A DNA stretch of 64,000 nt from Sphingobium sp. CCH11-B1 (GTDB taxonomy: Bacteria; Pseudomonadota; Alphaproteobacteria; Sphingomonadales; Sphingomonadaceae): the NCBI RefSeq assembly GCF_001556865.1, contig NZ_LSJY01000214.1:1-64000 (forward strand). The letters are read 5' to 3'. Positions 37,369 through 47,313 of the stretch are shown piece by piece. The first letter of the stretch is position 1. The number at the start of each line of letters is the position of its first letter. Below the pieces are notes generated by a model. That model was not told where the DNA came from and ran no database searches. It saw nothing but the letters and a program-made list of their open reading frames with translations. Position numbers and translations under genes: made by a program.

Positions 37369-37417
37369 TCGAGCGAAGTCGAGAAGCCACGCGCTACCAT
37401 GCCTCGACTTCGCTCGA
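37369..37417. repeat. REP-like inverted repeat between folP and ccrM
   Basis: tcgagcgaagtcgag (37369-37383) and ctcgacttcgctcga (37403-37417) are perfect 15-base inverted copies with a 19-base loop. This cttcgact/gctcga style is a dispersed intergenic repeat in sphingomonads, as I recall. A similar fragment occurs at the right window end. Confidence 0.7.
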
Positions 37418-37437
37418 CACGACCGGAACAGGGTTAG

Positions 37438-38769
<1,332 letters not shown>

Positions 38770-38870
38770 ACGCTTCGTGCCAGACGGACTTTTTTTGGTT
38801 AACGGCCTTCAACCGCGTGGGGCGGCCCATAAACTTGACCCATTCATGCCCACATGGTTATGGATTATCG

Positions 38871-39212
38871 ATGACAAGTCTCTCCTCAACCATGGATCGC
38901 CATGCCGCTGCCGACGCGCTCTTCAAGGCGCTGTCAGACGGCACCAGGCGCGCCCTTCTGGAAACATTGGTGCGAGAGGGGGAGCAGAATGTGCAGGCGC
39001 TGACAGTGAATGCGGGCGTGTCCCAACCCATGGTGTCGCGCCATCTGGACAAGCTGAAGCGCGCGGGACTCGTGACCGCACATCGCCGCGGTCGCGAAAC
39101 CTGGTATGCCGCTCGGGTCAAGGGGCTCGGCCCGGTCGTCCAGTGGATGGCCGTGCATGGAGCCCTCTGGTCTCAACGCTTCGCTGCATTGGAAACGTTG
39201 GAAGCTCACTGA
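38871..39212 (+). CDS. ArsR-family transcriptional regulator
   Basis: Winged-helix repressor of about 113 residues. The helix-turn-helix lies in ALFKALSDGTRRALLETLVR and AGVSQPMVSRHLDKLKRAGL, ending in REGEQNVQ and a WYAARVKGL wing. The ArsR metal site ELCVCDL is absent, so it may sense something other than arsenic. Either ATG at 38871 or at 38892 may be the start; neither has a strong SD. The long upstream reading frame is rejected. No target gene is adjacent. Confidence 0.8.
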   Translation: MTSLSSTMDRHAAADALFKALSDGTRRALLETLVREGEQNVQALTVNAGVSQPMVSRHLDKLKRAGLVTAHRRGRETWYAARVKGLGPVVQWMAVHGALWSQRFAALETLEAH

Positions 39213-39290
39213 TGGAAGCATTTCACCTTAGATATAATCGGCAATGCTTGGGACAATCATCATAATATCATTACTCTTTGGCCGTATATT

Positions 39291-39310
39291 TGGTAATATT
39301 AGCGTTACCA
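39291..39310. promoter_or_regulatory. Candidate TetR-family operator
   Basis: tggtaatattagcgttacca has perfect 6-base inverted ends (TGGTAA/TTACCA) with an 8-base centre. It lies 66 bases before the TetR-type gene in an AT-rich stretch, fitting autorepression. Confidence 0.4.
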
Positions 39311-39376
39311 TCCCTTCATCCTCTCTTGTCTTCTCTCCGATTAGCCGTCAAAGCGGCGGCCGGGAGGTGGATGCAG

Positions 39377-40021
39377 ATGCAGGTGAACGAGCGATCGACC
39401 ATCGTGCGGGAAAGGGCCCGTTTCGTAAGGGAAACGGCGGATGTCCGGCGACAGGCATTGATCGACGCCACCGCCCGGTGCCTGGCGGAGAAAGGCGTGG
39501 TCGGCACCTCGGTTCGCGCCATATGCGCCTATGCCGGCGTGTCCTCCGGCCTGCTCACTCATTATTTTGACGGCGTGGACGCGCTGATCCTGGCCACCTA
39601 TGCCGATGTCGGCGCCCGAGTGAACGCGGCGCTTGACGCGGCTGTCGACGCAGCAGGGGACGATCCGCGCGACCGTCTCCGCGCTTGCCTGCAAGCCAAT
39701 TTCACCCCGCCCGTCCTGGACCCCGATCTGCTCGCGACCTGGATCGCTTTCTGGAGCCTCGTCAAATCCGACCCCCGGATCGCTGCCGTCCATGCGGAGG
39801 TGTACGGCGCGGCACGGCGGCAGTTGGAAGGGCTGCTGCGAGCCGCAGTACCGGCCATGTGCCCTGCGCGCACCCGCATCGCCGCGATCAGTCTGATCGC
39901 CCTGGTCGACGGGCTATGGCTGGAACTCTGCCTCGATCGCAGCACCTTCTCCCCGCAGGAGGCGCAGACCATGGTCGCGGCGGCGATGGACCAGGTTCTG
40001 GCTTCGGCTATAGCAAGCTGA
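39377..40021 (+). CDS. TetR-family regulator (BetI-like)
   Basis: Repressor of 214 residues. The N-terminal HTH reads RRQALIDATARCLAEKG, then AICAYAGVSSGLLTHYFDG; the rest is an all-helical ligand domain (WIAFWSLVKSDPRIAAVH) resembling BetI, the choline-sensing regulator. No betaine synthesis genes are nearby, so the ligand is uncertain. The ATG at 39377 is chosen because GGAGG is 9 bases upstream; the ATG at 39371 is too close. The 3' end overlaps rnhB by 14 bases. Confidence 0.85.
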   Translation: MQVNERSTIVRERARFVRETADVRRQALIDATARCLAEKGVVGTSVRAICAYAGVSSGLLTHYFDGVDALILATYADVGARVNAALDAAVDAAGDDPRDRLRACLQANFTPPVLDPDLLATWIAFWSLVKSDPRIAAVHAEVYGAARRQLEGLLRAAVPAMCPARTRIAAISLIALVDGLWLELCLDRSTFSPQEAQTMVAAAMDQVLASAIAS

Positions 40022-40607
40022 GCTGCGCCACCGGCGCGAAGCTGCGCCGGTGCAGCGGCGTCGGCCCATGTTCGCGCAGGGCCGCCAGATGCCGGGCGCT
40101 GCCATAGCCCTTGTTCGTCTCCCAGCCATAATGGGGGTGATCCGCCGCCGCCGCAATCATCATCCGGTCCCGCTCTTCCTTGGCAAGAATCGAGGCGGCG
40201 GCGATCGATAGGCATTTGGCGTCGCCCTCCACCACGGCGGTGGAGGCCCAGCGCCATTTGGGGCAGCGGTTGCCATCGACCAGAACATGCGCGCAGTCTT
40301 GGGAAAGCGCATCGACCGCGCGGGTCATGGCCAGCATCGTCGCCCAGAGGATGTTGATGTCGTCGATCTCTTCGACGCTCGCGACGCCGATGCCCCAGCA
40401 AAGCGCGCGCGCCTTGATCTCGCCCTCCAGCACCGCGCGCTTGGCGGCACTCAACTGCTTGCTGTCGTTAAGGCCGTCGGGGCAATCCTCCTGCCGCAGG
40501 ATAACGGCGGCGGCGACCACCGGCCCGGCCAGCGGCCCCCTGCCCGCTTCGTCCACCCCCGCAACAAGGCCGGGATGATGGCGGAGTTCATGCGCGAAAT
40601 CAGGCAT
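40008..40607 (-). CDS. rnhB: Ribonuclease HII
   Basis: Removes ribonucleotides and RNA from RNA-DNA hybrids. The 199 residues begin with the AGVDEAGRGPLAGPVVAAA signature (catalytic Asp19, Glu20), then GLNDSKQLS and the later HVLVDGN. The start at 40607 overlaps the thiD stop by 8 bases (ATGCCTGA). It is the last gene of the glmM operon. Confidence 0.95.
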   Translation of the reverse strand: MPDFAHELRHHPGLVAGVDEAGRGPLAGPVVAAAVILRQEDCPDGLNDSKQLSAAKRAVLEGEIKARALCWGIGVASVEEIDDINILWATMLAMTRAVDALSQDCAHVLVDGNRCPKWRWASTAVVEGDAKCLSIAAASILAKEERDRMMIAAAADHPHYGWETNKGYGSARHLAALREHGPTPLHRRSFAPVAQLSLL

Positions 40608-41361
40608 GAAGGTGGAATCCCAGCGGGACGCCCATAGGCCCATGTCCCGCCCCCAGCGCGGGCGCGGTCATCAATGCCTGGCGTACATATTTCCGTGCCC
40701 GTTCGATGGCATCCACCAGATCAAGCCCCTGCCCCAGCCCGCACGCGACCGCGCTCGCCAATGTGCAACCGGTGCCATGGGTATGCGGCGTGTCGATCCG
40801 CGCGTTGCTCCATGCCTTGCAAACCCCTTTCGGCCCGATCAGGCGATCGGTCAGCATCGGCCCGTCTCCATGACCACCCTTGGCGAGAATATAGGTGTCG
40901 AAAAGGATGGCGATCTGTTCGCCGCCAAGTGCTTCAAGTTCCGGCAAATTGGGGGTCACGAGCGCCGCGATCGCCATCAGCTTCTCGAACGCCGCGATCG
41001 TGGCCTCGTCCGCCAGCGTCGATCCACTGGTCGCGACCATGACGGGGTCGAAGACGATCGGCACACCGTCCAGCGCCGCCAGCCGCTCCGCCACCGCCCT
41101 TGCCGTTTGCGCGCTGCCGATCATCCCGATCTTCACGGCATCGACGCCGATGTCGCTGATGCAGCTATCCATTTGCGCCAGCACCATCTCGGTCGGCACG
41201 GGATGCACCGCCTGCACCCCCAGCGTGTTCTGGGCGGTGATGGCCGTGATCGCGGTCATCGCGTGGCCGCCCAGCAGGGTCACCGTCTTGATATCGGCCT
41301 GAATGCCCGCCCCGCCCCCGCTGTCAGAGCCGGCGATGATGAGAATGCGCGGGACGCTCAT
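40600..41361 (-). CDS. thiD: Hydroxymethylpyrimidine (phosphomethylpyrimidine) kinase
   Basis: Phosphorylates the pyrimidine precursor of thiamine. The 253 residues have ILIIAGSDSGGGAGIQADIK, MTAITAITAQNTLGV, VFDPVMVATSG and the ATP site THGTGCTLASAVA. The start at 41361 overlaps DUF1272 by 4 bases; longer reading frames upstream are not real. Bracketed by glmM/DUF1272 and rnhB. Confidence 0.95.
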   Translation of the reverse strand: MSVPRILIIAGSDSGGGAGIQADIKTVTLLGGHAMTAITAITAQNTLGVQAVHPVPTEMVLAQMDSCISDIGVDAVKIGMIGSAQTARAVAERLAALDGVPIVFDPVMVATSGSTLADEATIAAFEKLMAIAALVTPNLPELEALGGEQIAILFDTYILAKGGHGDGPMLTDRLIGPKGVCKAWSNARIDTPHTHGTGCTLASAVACGLGQGLDLVDAIERARKYVRQALMTAPALGAGHGPMGVPLGFHLHA

Positions 41362-41582
41362 GCCCGAAAACGCCGCTCCGTGGACGCGGCGTTGGCCGCG
41401 AGCGCCTTCCCCACGCGGGTCGGCCGGTCCATCAGTTCGCCGCCGCAATTGGGGCAGCGATCGTCGAGCGCCTCCGCACAGGGCGCGCAGAAGGTGCATT
41501 CGAAAGAGCAGATAAACGCGCCGGGCGCATCGGCTGGCAGGTCCATGCCGCACCGTTCGCAATCGGGTCGCATCTCCAGCAT
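41358..41582 (-). CDS. DUF1272 domain protein (small zinc-ribbon-like)
   Basis: Protein of 74 residues matching DUF1272: [16 protein letters not shown] followed by CSFECTFCAPCAE and RCPNCGGEL, giving eight or more cysteines that could bind zinc. Function is unknown. It is tightly packed with glmM (TGATG) and thiD (ATGA). Confidence 0.88.
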   Translation of the reverse strand: MLEMRPDCERCGMDLPADAPGAFICSFECTFCAPCAEALDDRCPNCGGELMDRPTRVGKALAANAASTERRFRA

Positions 41583-42922
41583 CAGGCCGCTGCCTTTTCC
41601 ACCGCGGCGCAGATGCGTTCGACCACGTCCTTCACCTGATCCTCCCGGTCGCCTTCGGCCATGACGCGGATCACAGGCTCCGTGCCGGAAGGACGGATGA
41701 CGAGGCGACCCGATCCGTTCAGTTCCGCCTCCGCCTGCGCGATCACCCGCTTCACATCGTCATGCTCCAGCGGCTTGCCGCCAGCAAAGCGTACGTTCTT
41801 CAGCAGTTGCGGCACCGGATCGAACTGGTGCAAGGTTTCGCTGGCCGGCTTGCCCGAGCGGACGAGCGCGGCCAGCACCTGCAGCGCCGCGACGGTGCCA
41901 TCGCCCGTGGTGGCATAATCCGACAGGATCATGTGGCCCGATTGCTCGCCGCCCACGTTGAAGCCGCCCTCGCGCATCCGTTCCAGCACATAGCGGTCGC
42001 CGACCTTGGTGCGTTCAAGACCGATGCCATGCCCCGACAGGAACCGTTCCAGGCCAAGGTTCGACATGACCGTTGCGACCAGTCCGCCGCCCCGCAGCAG
42101 GCCGTCGCGCGCAAAATTGGCGGCGATCAGCGCCATGATCTGGTCGCCGTCGACGATCTGCCCCTTTTCATCCACCACGATCAACCGGTCGGCGTCGCCA
42201 TCCAGGGCGATGCCGATGTCCGCGCCGGCGGAAACGACGGTTTCCTGCAGCAGCAGCGGCGCGGTCGATCCGCATCCGTCATTGATGTTGGTGCCGTTGG
42301 GCGTCACGCCGACCGCGACCACGTCCGCGCCCAGTTCCCACAGGGCTGACGGTGCGACCTGATAGGCGGCGCCGTTCGCGCAATCGACGACAATGCGCAG
42401 GCCGTCGAGCCGCAGGTCGGCGGGAAAGCTCGACTTGACGGCGTGGATATAGCGCCCGCGCGCATCCTCGACCCGGCGGGCGCGGCCGATGTCCTTCGAC
42501 GCCGCGAGCGGGATATCCTGGCCCAGCAACGCCTCGATCTTCAATTCATCTTCATCGGACAGCTTATACCCGTCCGGGCCGAAGAGCTTGATTCCATTGT
42601 CGAAAAAGGGATTATGACTGGCGGAGATCATGACGCCGAGATCCGCGCGCATCGAATGAGCGAGCAACGCGACGGCGGGCGTCGGGATGGGGCCGAACTG
42701 CACCACATCCATGCCGACGGCGGTAAAGCCAGCGACCAGCGCATTTTCGACCATATAGCCCGAAAGGCGCGTGTCCTTGCCGATTACCACTCGATGACGG
42801 TGGCTGCCGCGCTGGAAATGCGTGCCCGCCGCCATGCCGACCTTCATCGCCAGATCGGCCGTCATGGGCCATGTATTGGTGCGGCCGCGAATGCCGTCGG
42901 TGCCAAAATATTGCCTGCTCAT
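41582..42922 (-). CDS. glmM: Phosphoglucosamine mutase
   Basis: Converts glucosamine-6-phosphate to glucosamine-1-phosphate for UDP-GlcNAc synthesis. The 446 residues begin [14 protein letters not shown]; the phosphoserine is Ser102 in [12 protein letters not shown], and the metal loop is LDGDADRL. I chose the ATG at 42922 (GGAAGG upstream), since homologs start here. It is the first gene of an overlapping operon with DUF1272, thiD and rnhB. Confidence 0.96.
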   Translation of the reverse strand: MSRQYFGTDGIRGRTNTWPMTADLAMKVGMAAGTHFQRGSHRHRVVIGKDTRLSGYMVENALVAGFTAVGMDVVQFGPIPTPAVALLAHSMRADLGVMISASHNPFFDNGIKLFGPDGYKLSDEDELKIEALLGQDIPLAASKDIGRARRVEDARGRYIHAVKSSFPADLRLDGLRIVVDCANGAAYQVAPSALWELGADVVAVGVTPNGTNINDGCGSTAPLLLQETVVSAGADIGIALDGDADRLIVVDEKGQIVDGDQIMALIAANFARDGLLRGGGLVATVMSNLGLERFLSGHGIGLERTKVGDRYVLERMREGGFNVGGEQSGHMILSDYATTGDGTVAALQVLAALVRSGKPASETLHQFDPVPQLLKNVRFAGGKPLEHDDVKRVIAQAEAELNGSGRLVIRPSGTEPVIRVMAEGDREDQVKDVVERICAAVEKAAA

Positions 42923-43023
42923 GGGCCTTCCATGCACCGATCGACCATGCCCTCGCAACCCGGCAGAGCCAACATGAGCAATCTTTAATCGACTTTCCAT
43001 GCGGCCACCGGCATGTCCGCGCG

Positions 43024-44388
43024 ATGGACCAGTTCAATGCCTTCGTCGACGGCCTGTCTAACGCCGTTTTCTTCAAGATACCGATGCTCGGGACGCAAAT
43101 CGAACTGATCGTCCTCTATCTGGCGCTGCCCATGCTGTTCTTCACCTTCTGGCTGGGCTTCCCCAATGTGACTGAGGTTGGGCGGGCGCTGCGCATCCTG
43201 CGGTCGCAACCGCGCGAAGGTGAGGCGAAGGGCGATGTCAGCCAGTGGGCAGCGCTTTCGACCGCGCTGTCCGGTACCATCGGCCTTGGCAACATCGCCG
43301 GCGTCGCGGTCGCGCTGACGATGGGCGGGCCGGGCGCGATCCTGTGGATGTTCATCATCGGCTGGTTCGCCATGACGGTGAAGATGGCGGAGGTGACGCT
43401 GGGCCTCAAATATCGCATGTTCGATGCGCGCGGCCATGCCCATGGCGGACCGATGTATGTGCTAAAGGCGGTCGGCGCGGCGCGCGGCTGGCCGAAGCTG
43501 GGCCTGGCGCTGGGCGGTACCTACGCCTTTTTCGCCTTGTTCGGCGCGATCCCCATGGTGCAGGTCAACCAGAGCTTCGCGCAGGTGAAGGTGGTGACCG
43601 GCATCAGCAATGGCTGGGCCTATGGCGTGTTCCTGGCCTCCGCCGTCGCGCTGGTGACGCTGGGCGGCGCGGCCTGGTTGGGGGAAGTCGCGAAACGGCT
43701 GACCCCTCTCAAGGTCGCCGTCTATCTTCTGGGCGTCGCGGCGATCCTGATCCTGCATATCAGCGAAATCCCTGCCGCGCTGGCGCTGATCTGGAACGGC
43801 GCTTGGTCCGGTGCGGCGGCGACGGGTGGCGCTGTGGGAGCCTTCGTCGCGGGAATGCGGCGCGCGGTCTTCGCCAGCGAGGCCGGCGTGGGATCCGCCG
43901 TGATGGCGCACAGCCTCGCCCGGGCGCAACATCCCGTATCGGAAGGGCTGGTCGCCCTGCTTGAACCCCTGCTTGGCACGATGATCGTCTGCTCGCTCGG
44001 GGGGCTGGCACTGGTCGTGGCAGGCACATGGAATACGGGACTGGAAGGGATCGCCATTACCTCGGCCGCCTTCGCCAAGGTGTCGCCCTGGTTCCCCTGG
44101 CTGCTCGCGGTGGTCGTCTTCCTGTTCGCTTATTCGACGCTGGTGGCGTGGGGCTTTTATGGACTGCAGGCCTGGGGTTACCTCTTCGGCCATGGGCCCA
44201 GGGCGCAATGGACCTACAAAATCCTCTATGTCGTCGCGCTGCCGCCGGCCGCCGCGATCGACCTTGGCCGGGTGGTCGGCATCGTTGATTCCAGCTTCTT
44301 CCTGATGGCGATCCCCAATGTGATCGCGCTGTATCTCTGTGCCGGCGAATTGCGCCGCGATGTACGGACGTATCTGGCGGAGAAATAG
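43024..44388 (+). CDS. Alanine/glycine:cation symporter (AGCS family)
   Basis: Sodium-coupled amino-acid uptake protein of 454 residues with about ten membrane helices. Family signatures are [33 protein letters not shown] and the LKYR and GGPMYVLK segments. The ATG at 43024 is chosen because upstream codons overlap glmM's promoter region and the family does not have them. The substrate is presumed alanine or glycine. Confidence 0.9.
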   Translation: MDQFNAFVDGLSNAVFFKIPMLGTQIELIVLYLALPMLFFTFWLGFPNVTEVGRALRILRSQPREGEAKGDVSQWAALSTALSGTIGLGNIAGVAVALTMGGPGAILWMFIIGWFAMTVKMAEVTLGLKYRMFDARGHAHGGPMYVLKAVGAARGWPKLGLALGGTYAFFALFGAIPMVQVNQSFAQVKVVTGISNGWAYGVFLASAVALVTLGGAAWLGEVAKRLTPLKVAVYLLGVAAILILHISEIPAALALIWNGAWSGAAATGGAVGAFVAGMRRAVFASEAGVGSAVMAHSLARAQHPVSEGLVALLEPLLGTMIVCSLGGLALVVAGTWNTGLEGIAITSAAFAKVSPWFPWLLAVVVFLFAYSTLVAWGFYGLQAWGYLFGHGPRAQWTYKILYVVALPPAAAIDLGRVVGIVDSSFFLMAIPNVIALYLCAGELRRDVRTYLAEK

Positions 44389-44425
44389 CTGCTCCGGCAT
44401 CGACCGGAGCAGAGCCAGGCGCATG

Positions 44426-44463
44426 AAAAGGCCCCGCCCCTCTTTCGAGGAGCGAGGCCCTTT
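44426..44463 (-). terminator. Intrinsic terminator after csbD
   Basis: Minus-strand hairpin of about 15 bp with G-U pairs (aagggcctcgctcctc/gaggggcggggcctt around a gaaa loop), followed by a T run. It lies 22 bases after the csbD stop and may also serve the AGCS gene. Confidence 0.65.
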
Positions 44464-44484
44464 GCTGACCCTCAGATGAGGCGA

Positions 44485-44667
44485 TCAGATCTTGTCGCCG
44501 AGCGCGCCCTTGACCGATCCGGCAACGTCCTGCGCCGTGCCTTTGGCCTTCTGCGCCTTGCCCTCGGCTTCCAGCCGCTCATTGTCAGTGGCCTTGCCAA
44601 TGGATTCCTTGACCGCACCCGCTGCCTTGTTTCCGGCGGCCTTCAGCTTGTCGACAGTCTCACCCAT
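44485..44667 (-). CDS. CsbD-like general-stress protein
   Basis: Small 60-residue protein of the CsbD family: VDKLKAAGNKAAGAVKESIG with repeated KGTAQDVAGSVKGALGDK. These proteins are soluble and stress induced; their function is unknown. AAGGAG is spaced 8 bases from the ATG at 44667. An EcfG-like promoter lies upstream, which agrees with stress control. Confidence 0.88.
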   Translation of the reverse strand: MGETVDKLKAAGNKAAGAVKESIGKATDNERLEAEGKAQKAKGTAQDVAGSVKGALGDKI

Positions 44668-44702
44668 GATAAACACTCCTTACGTTGTTATCTTGGGTTA
44701 GA

Positions 44703-44727
44703 AACGACGCGCGGCCGAGGGAGTTTC
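44703..44727 (-). promoter_or_regulatory. EcfG-like promoter of csbD
   Basis: On the minus strand GAAAC (44727-44723), 16 bases, CGTT (44706-44703). The general-stress consensus is GGAAC-N16/17-CGTT, so one base differs. Start codon 36 bases downstream. Confidence 0.5.
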
Positions 44728-44767
44728 ACAAGAAACGGCTCCGAAACGATTAAACTTTGGTCATGAT

Positions 44768-45982
44768 CTACAGCGTCTTTCCGTAGATCTGGTAAATCTT
44801 GTTCACACGGCTTTCGATAGCGTCGGCGATGGCGTTCATCCCCTGATTGTCATCCAGCACCCATCCGATCTCGCCGCGCGTCGATCCATAACGGGTAACC
44901 GCGTTGCGACGGATATATTCGATCATCATGAAAGCCAGCTGGCTCGCCATGCGCGACGCCTGCAGCCGCTGCACCACGCCCATCAACGGCACGCGCATCG
45001 TGCGGCATTTGGGCTTGCGCAGCCAGGACAGCAGCTTGATCCATCCGAACGGGAAGAGCGCACCGTTCAGCGGCTTCACCGCTTCGTTGAGGTCGGGCAG
45101 CGTCATCATGAATGCCACCGGCTCGCCGTCCAGCTCGGCGATCATGATGAGATCCTCGAACACGATCGGCTTCAGCTTCTTGCCGGTATGCGCGACCTCC
45201 TCGTCCGTGATCGGAACGAAGCCCCAATTATTGCCCCACGCGTCGTTCAGGATACCCAGGATGATCGCGGCTTCCTTGTCGAACTGCGACTTGTCCACCT
45301 GCCGCACGCGGATGCGCGGATTCTTCTCGCCCGACTGGACGATCCGCTGGATCAGCGGTGGGAATTCCTGCGTAATGTCCAGCTCATAGGTTTTGAGCTG
45401 CTTGACCGGCGCGTAGCCCGCCCCTTCGATCATCGCCTGATAGGCCGGGCTGTTATGCCCCATCATGACCGTCGGCGGATGGTCGTGGCCTTTGATCAGC
45501 AGGCCCGGCTCCTCCCAGATGGAAAGCGAGATCGGCCCCAGCACCCGCGTCATGCCCTTGGCGCGCAGCCAATCCTCCGCCGCAGCGATCAACGCCTTGG
45601 CGGTCGCACCATCCTCCGCCTCGAACAGGCCGAAATTCCCAGTGCCAGGCCCCATCCCCTGTTCGGGCGGCTGGTCCAACGCCAGCCTGTCGATATGGGC
45701 GGAAATGCGCCCCACTACCTTGCCGCCGCGCCGCGCGAGGAAATATTGCGCTTCGGCATGGCCGAAAAAGGGGTTCTTGCCCGGCGTCAGCAACTCCTTC
45801 ACCTCGGCCTTCAACGGCGGAACCCAATTGGGGTCGCCGGCATAGAGCCGCCACGGCAGATCGATGAAGGCCTTCATGTCGGCCTTGCCGGAAACGGGGG
45901 TAATTACCAGATCAGAGTTGGCCACGGGCGCCGCTTTCGCAATTTCGATGCTGGCGGTGCAGTTCCACCCTTGTCCGCGCAT
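44768..45982 (-). CDS. GNAT-fold acyltransferase, candidate ceramide synthase (bCerS-like)
   Basis: Protein of about 404 residues. A conserved opening (FIDLPWRLYAGDPNWVPPLK) is followed by a catalytic-fold core (RVLGPISLSIWEEPGLLIKG, YELDITQEFPPL, EDLIMIAELDGEPVAFMMTL) and a C-terminal RYGSTRGEIGWVLDDNQGMN segment, all typical of a large GNAT-fold family often annotated N-acetyltransferase or dATP pyrophosphohydrolase. A member of this kind is the acyl-CoA dependent bacterial ceramide synthase in Caulobacter, as I recall. No SPT or sphingoid-base genes lie in this window, so the assignment is tentative. The start may be the ATG at 45982 or the GTG (Val) near the end of the N-terminal stretch. 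Divergent from a desaturase. Confidence 0.6.
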   Translation of the reverse strand: MRGQGWNCTASIEIAKAAPVANSDLVITPVSGKADMKAFIDLPWRLYAGDPNWVPPLKAEVKELLTPGKNPFFGHAEAQYFLARRGGKVVGRISAHIDRLALDQPPEQGMGPGTGNFGLFEAEDGATAKALIAAAEDWLRAKGMTRVLGPISLSIWEEPGLLIKGHDHPPTVMMGHNSPAYQAMIEGAGYAPVKQLKTYELDITQEFPPLIQRIVQSGEKNPRIRVRQVDKSQFDKEAAIILGILNDAWGNNWGFVPITDEEVAHTGKKLKPIVFEDLIMIAELDGEPVAFMMTLPDLNEAVKPLNGALFPFGWIKLLSWLRKPKCRTMRVPLMGVVQRLQASRMASQLAFMMIEYIRRNAVTRYGSTRGEIGWVLDDNQGMNAIADAIESRVNKIYQIYGKTL

Positions 45983-46075
45983 TGTCAATCATGCGGGTAC
46001 GCGACGCGACCGGGATGGTGAATATGTCATGGTGCTGCCATGATGTCAGCGTATTTGGAGACTAGGACGGCCCGC

Positions 46076-47143
46076 ATGACGAAGTACGATCCCATCCTTG
46101 CCGCCGCGCGGCGGGCGCGCGCGGCGATCCCCGACGATGTAGCGATGCTGCGGGCTGCGGCGGATCTGGCACGCGAATTTAGCGTCGCTGATCCCCGCAT
46201 TTTCTGGAGCGACATGCTGGCTTCAGCCCTGGCGGGCTGGGGCGCGCTGGCGGGTGCGATCCTGGTCGACAATGTGGCGATCGCTGTCGCTTGCGGCTTC
46301 GTGGCGATGCTCGCCCTCTATCGCGCGGCGAGCTTCATCCATGAACTGACCCATTATCGCAAGGGCGCCCTGCCCGGCTTTCGCGCGGGCTGGAACCTGA
46401 TCGTGGGCATTCCGCTCATGATCCCTTCCTTCATGTATGAAGGGGTCCATACCCAGCACCATGCCCGCACCCGCTACGGCACGGCGGAGGATCCCGAATA
46501 TCTGCCGCTCGCGCTTATGAAACCATGGTCGCTGCCGCTGTTCATCCTGGTCGCGTCGCTGGCGCCTGTGGGTCTCATCCTGCGCTTCGGCGTCCTCACG
46601 CCGCTGTCGCTGTTGATCCCGCCGCTGCGCGCGAAGGTGGTGGCGGAATTTTCCGCCCTGTCGATCAACCCCTCCTATCGCCGTCGTGCGCCCGAAGGAG
46701 ACTTCGCCCGCATGTGGGCAGCCCAGGAGGCGGGCGCCTGTTTCGTCGCGCTGGCGCTGATCGGCAGCGTCTTCGCCTTCGGGTGGAAGCCGCTGCTCGT
46801 CTACATGGCGGTCCACGCAGCGATGACCGTCGTCAACCAGTTGCGGACGCTGGTGGCGCATCTGTGGGAAAATGAGGGCGAGCCGATGACCGTCACGGCG
46901 CAATATCTGGATTCGGTCAACGTCCCTCCCCCCGCCATGCTGCCCGCTCTTTGGGCCCCCGTGGGCCTTCGCTACCACGCATTGCATCACTTGCTGCCGA
47001 GCGTACCCTATCACGCGCTGGGCAAGGCCCATGCCCGGCTGATGGCGACGCTGGACATGGAATCGCCCTATCGGAAAGGCAATTACACCGGCATGATGCC
47101 GCTGGTCGGCAAGATCGCACGAAGCACGATGCGGGCGCGTTGA
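46076..47143 (+). CDS. Membrane fatty acid desaturase
   Basis: Di-iron membrane desaturase of 355 residues. The three histidine boxes are HELTH (89-93), HTQHH (125-129) and HALHH near 304-308, with several hydrophobic segments between. The second box is the HxxHH pattern of acyl desaturases. The substrate (acyl lipid, sphingoid base or carotenoid) cannot be told. The ATG at 46076 is chosen with AGGAC upstream; the ATGs at 46040 and 46043 add an N-terminal stretch without support. It is followed by a strong terminator. Confidence 0.88.
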   Translation: MTKYDPILAAARRARAAIPDDVAMLRAAADLAREFSVADPRIFWSDMLASALAGWGALAGAILVDNVAIAVACGFVAMLALYRAASFIHELTHYRKGALPGFRAGWNLIVGIPLMIPSFMYEGVHTQHHARTRYGTAEDPEYLPLALMKPWSLPLFILVASLAPVGLILRFGVLTPLSLLIPPLRAKVVAEFSALSINPSYRRRAPEGDFARMWAAQEAGACFVALALIGSVFAFGWKPLLVYMAVHAAMTVVNQLRTLVAHLWENEGEPMTVTAQYLDSVNVPPPAMLPALWAPVGLRYHALHHLLPSVPYHALGKAHARLMATLDMESPYRKGNYTGMMPLVGKIARSTMRAR

Positions 47144-47265
47144 GCGCTTTTACGAAGCGGGATCGAAAAGATTTCCAGTTGCGTCTTGAAACCGGAATTG
47201 CCGCGCCCATATCGGGGCTGTTCCGGTCCCCCTCTCCCCCCTCTGGGATCGGAACGCCCCCTGTG

Positions 47266-47309
47266 GAAGGCCCTGCGCGACGTCCCTTGGTCGCCGGGGC
47301 CTTCTTTTT
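47266..47309 (+). terminator. Intrinsic terminator after the desaturase
   Basis: gaaggccc/gggccttc stem with an inner gcgac/gtcgc stem and a tract of five T (47305-47309). It lies 123 bases after the desaturase stop and abuts the end of the leftward lptG. Confidence 0.8.
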
Positions 47310-47313
47310 GCGC

